Part shown: positions 62,486 to 64,000 of the stretch, in pieces | Layout: every line of letters starts with the position of its first letter | Numbering within the stretch: position 1 is the first letter of the stretch | DNA from: an uncultured Flavobacterium sp. | GTDB lineage: Bacteria; Bacteroidota; Bacteroidia; Flavobacteriales; Flavobacteriaceae | NCBI RefSeq assembly: GCF_951805225.1 | Contig: NZ_OX638201.1 | Coordinates: forward strand, 5,146,001-5,210,000 | DNA length: 64,000 nt | Direction: 5' to 3' | Translations under genes and position numbers: made by a program | Notes under the pieces: generated by a model | Database searches by the model: none | Told to the model about the DNA's origin: nothing | What the model saw: only the letters and a program-made list of their open reading frames with translations

Positions 62486-62620
62486 TTAGTGACCTACTCC
62501 AGTTACAGTTCCTCTAGAAGTTTCTGGTCCTCCCACAATAGTTTCAAGTTGACTTTTAGAAAGAGGTTTAAGGTCTTTTAGTTTGGCAATGTTTTTGGTT
62601 TCTATAGCTTTATTTTTCAT
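62486..62620 (-). CDS. Array copy 10: GG-leader peptide, 44 aa
   Basis: Leader MKNKAIETKNIAKLKDLK, then PLSKSQLETIVGG, core PETSRGTVTGVGH. Leader shared with copy 12 apart from two residues. Confidence 0.85.
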   Translation of the reverse strand: MKNKAIETKNIAKLKDLKPLSKSQLETIVGGPETSRGTVTGVGH

Positions 62621-62670
62621 AGTTGATTAGTTGAATTTAATGCTAGACTTGTTGCTTGTTAATAATTTGA

Positions 62671-62814
62671 CTATTCTCCAACACCTGTCGTTGTACCTCT
62701 AGAAGTTTCTGGTCCTCCCACAATAGTTTCTAGTTGATTTTTAGAAAGAGATTTAAGGTTTTTTATTCTTGTTGCTTTTTCTGTGTTTGGGACTTTGATA
62801 ATTTTGTTTGTCAT
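62671..62814 (-). CDS. Array copy 11: GG-leader peptide, 47 aa
   Basis: Leader MTNKIIKVPNTEKATRIK, then NLKSLSKNQLETIVGG, core PETSRGTTTGVGE. Ends with TAG. Confidence 0.85.
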   Translation of the reverse strand: MTNKIIKVPNTEKATRIKNLKSLSKNQLETIVGGPETSRGTTTGVGE

Positions 62815-62842
62815 AATAATAGTTTGTTTTGATTATGAAATT

Positions 62843-62980
62843 CTATCCTTTAGCTACTCCAGTTACAGTTCCTCTAGAAGTTTCAGGCCCGCCAATAATA
62901 ATTTCAAGTTGGTTTTTAGAAAGGGATTTTAGGTCTTTTAGTTTTGTAATGTTTTTAGTTTCTATTACTTTATTTTTCAT
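62843..62980 (-). CDS. Array copy 12: GG-leader peptide, 45 aa
   Basis: Leader MKNKVIETKNITKLKDLK, then SLSKNQLEIIIGG, core PETSRGTVTGVAKG. An overlapping plus-strand frame (62829-63032) is a shadow of this gene. Confidence 0.85.
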   Translation of the reverse strand: MKNKVIETKNITKLKDLKSLSKNQLEIIIGGPETSRGTVTGVAKG

Positions 62981-63040
62981 GGTTAGTGGATTAAATTTTA
63001 ATATTGGGTTTGTTACTTCTAAACATTTTTGATATGCTAG

Positions 63041-63184
63041 CTATGGGGTTACTTCAGTTTTAGTCCCTCTAGAAGTTTCGGGCCCTCCCACAATAGTTTC
63101 TAGTTGTTTTTTTGAAAGAGATTTTAGCTTTTTTAGTTTTCTTGCTTTTTCTAAGTTTACCGTTTTTATTTCTTGATTTTTCAT
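63041..63184 (-). CDS. Array copy 13: GG-leader peptide, 47 aa
   Basis: Leader MKNQEIKTVNLEKARKLK, then KLKSLSKKQLETIVGG, core PETSRGTKTEVTP. Tail similar to copy 8 (KVDVTP). Confidence 0.85.
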   Translation of the reverse strand: MKNQEIKTVNLEKARKLKKLKSLSKKQLETIVGGPETSRGTKTEVTP

Positions 63185-63247
63185 GTTTTTTTGGTTAAAT
63201 TAAATCTAGTAATTGGATTAGTTTCGCACTGGAACATTATATGTTTA

Positions 63248-63385
63248 TTAAGTTCCAACTTTTACCTCAGTTCCTCTAGAGGTTTCTGGTCCGCCAACAA
63301 TAGTTTCAAGTTGATTTTTAGAAAGAGGTTTTAGGTTTTTTAATCTGCTAGCTTTCTCTAAGCTTTTATTTTTTAGATTTTTCAT
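63248..63385 (-). CDS. Array copy 14: GG-leader peptide, 45 aa
   Basis: Leader MKNLKNKSLEKASRLK, then NLKPLSKNQLETIVGG, core PETSRGTEVKVGT. Confidence 0.85.
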   Translation of the reverse strand: MKNLKNKSLEKASRLKNLKPLSKNQLETIVGGPETSRGTEVKVGT

Positions 63386-63400
63386 AATTTTATTAAAATG

Positions 63401-63535
63401 TTAAGGTTTTACATTTACTTCAGTTCCTCTGGAAGTTTCCGGTCCGCCAACAATAGTTTCAAGTTGATTTTTAGAAAGAGGTTTAAGATCTTTTAATTTC
63501 GTGATTTTTTTATTTTCTCTTGATTTGGTTTTCAT
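63401..63535 (-). CDS. Array copy 15: GG-leader peptide, 44 aa
   Basis: Leader MKTKSRENKKITKLKDLK, then PLSKNQLETIVGG, core PETSRGTEVNVKP. The gap to copy 14 is only 15 bases, the shortest in the array. Confidence 0.85.
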   Translation of the reverse strand: MKTKSRENKKITKLKDLKPLSKNQLETIVGGPETSRGTEVNVKP

Positions 63536-63586
63536 GATTGTTGTTTAGTTAAATTTTAATATTGAAGTTGTTAATTATTGATGCCT

Positions 63587-63733
63587 CTACTGTTTTCCAA
63601 CACCAGTTTCAGTTCCTCTAGAAGTTTCTGGTCCGCCAACAATAATTTCAAGTTGATTTTTGGAAAGAGATTTAAGGTTTTTTAGCATTTCAGTTTTTTC
63701 TGTTTTTTTGATAGTTGTGTTTTGGCTCGTCAT
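63587..63733 (-). CDS. Array copy 16: GG-leader peptide, 48 aa
   Basis: Leader MTSQNTTIKKTEKTEMLK, then NLKSLSKNQLEIIVGG, core PETSRGTETGVGKQ. Ends with TAG. Confidence 0.85.
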   Translation of the reverse strand: MTSQNTTIKKTEKTEMLKNLKSLSKNQLEIIVGGPETSRGTETGVGKQ

Positions 63734-63789
63734 GTTTTTTGGGTTAAATTAAATGATTAAGGAGGGGAGTAAATAAAATTAAATATTCA

Positions 63790-63858
63790 CTATAGTTCTA
63801 TATCAGAATAAGTTTTCTGTTCGATAGTTTTAAGTTGATTCTTAGAAATTGGTTTAGG
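63790..63858 (-). pseudogene. Decayed array copy without GG or core
   Basis: Reads PKPISKNQLKTIEQKTYSDIEL and stops: the leader end is recognisable, but GGPETSRGT is missing and the start is absent. It is joined directly to the end of copy 17, in another frame, like the fragment after copy 3. Confidence 0.65.
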
Positions 63859-63991
63859 GATATCTTACTCCAGTTTCAGTTCCTCTGGAAGTTTCCGGTC
63901 CGCCAACAATAGTTTCAAGTTGATTTTTAGAAAGAGGTTTTAGGTTTTCAGCTTTTTTTGGTGCTGTAGTTTTTATGGATTTATTTTTCAT
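63854..63991 (-). CDS. Array copy 17: GG-leader peptide, 45 aa
   Basis: Leader MKNKSIKTTAPKKAE, then NLKPLSKNQLETIVGG, core PETSRGTETGVRYP. It has the only tyrosine in an intact core. The ATG is 9 bases from the window edge, so the promoter and any further copies lie outside. Confidence 0.85.
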   Translation of the reverse strand: MKNKSIKTTAPKKAENLKPLSKNQLETIVGGPETSRGTETGVRYP

Positions 63992-64000
63992 GGTATTTTA

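Noticed and set aside
62829..63032. Plus-strand 67-codon ORF
   Set aside because: Antisense to array copy 12, whose leader and core are clearly conserved; the plus frame has no family resemblance.
60703..63991. CRISPR-like direct repeats
   Set aside because: The repeated segments are coding in one frame, unequal in spacing and not separated by unique spacers of constant length.
60703..63991. Lanthipeptide or sactipeptide precursors
   Set aside because: None of the cores has a cysteine.

Overview
The window looks like a chromosomal segment of a Flavobacterium-type Bacteroidota. The base composition is AT-rich, SusC/SusD proteins are present, one amylase ends in a type IX secretion sorting domain, the primary sigma factor is the short Bacteroidota type, the isoprenoid route is mevalonate-based, and intergenic repeats of the GCAAAGTTCGCAAAG type recur at several loci. 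There are no rRNA operons, transposases, phage genes or CRISPR arrays. One tRNA gene (Phe, GAA) is visible.

Layout. 1-2448: a cut HAD phosphatase, a BaiN/HI0933-like flavoprotein and a glycerophosphodiester phosphodiesterase. 2641-24721: a maltose/starch utilisation locus. A LacI-type regulator (14474-15505) separates two arms. The leftward arm has an SLC45-like MFS transporter, beta-phosphoglucomutase, GH65 phosphorylase, GH97 (SusB-like) glucosidase and two GH13 enzymes. The rightward arm has SusC, SusD, SusE and a large GH13 amylase with a type IX sorting tail. The implied flow is: surface amylase makes maltodextrins, SusC/D/E import them, GH97 and GH13 enzymes trim them in the periplasm, the MFS carrier imports maltose, and GH65 plus beta-PGM give glucose and glucose 6-phosphate. 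An 18-base motif shared upstream of susC and of the amylase is a candidate LacI operator. 24834-26569: an MHS transporter with a small membrane partner. 26830-28661: a cobalamin riboswitch ahead of a BtuG-like surface beta-propeller lipoprotein, with no BtuB receptor between them. 29019-36158: tRNA-Phe, then coaX, an outer-membrane protein, lptC, a small membrane protein, a CNNM/CBS protein and a PpiD-like foldase, followed by a separate unknown 144-aa protein. 36197-38518: a mevalonate-pathway pair. 38700-44266: a dipeptidyl peptidase with two tandem POT peptide transporters. 44319-46197: three thioredoxin-fold secreted paralogues, two of which have lost CXXC. 46208-51018: surE, a small membrane protein, lpxB, an NlpC/P60 lipoprotein and comEC in one leftward run. 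51222-60437: a tail-specific protease, an NUC1 nuclease, a divergent MFS/AraC pair, rpe, the sigma factor rpoD and a LytTR response regulator.

The most striking region is 60703-63991. Seventeen tandem, same-strand mini-genes of 44-48 codons, none called as genes by ordinary length cut-offs, encode lysine-rich leaders ending in SK-x-QLETI-x-GG followed by a nearly invariant PETSRGT block and a short variable tail. Two decayed copies and one copy that has lost its ATG lie between them. It looks like an expanding and decaying family of double-glycine-leader peptides, probably RiPP or bacteriocin-like precursors. The array reaches the right edge of the window, so modifying and exporting enzymes, if any, lie outside it or elsewhere in the genome.
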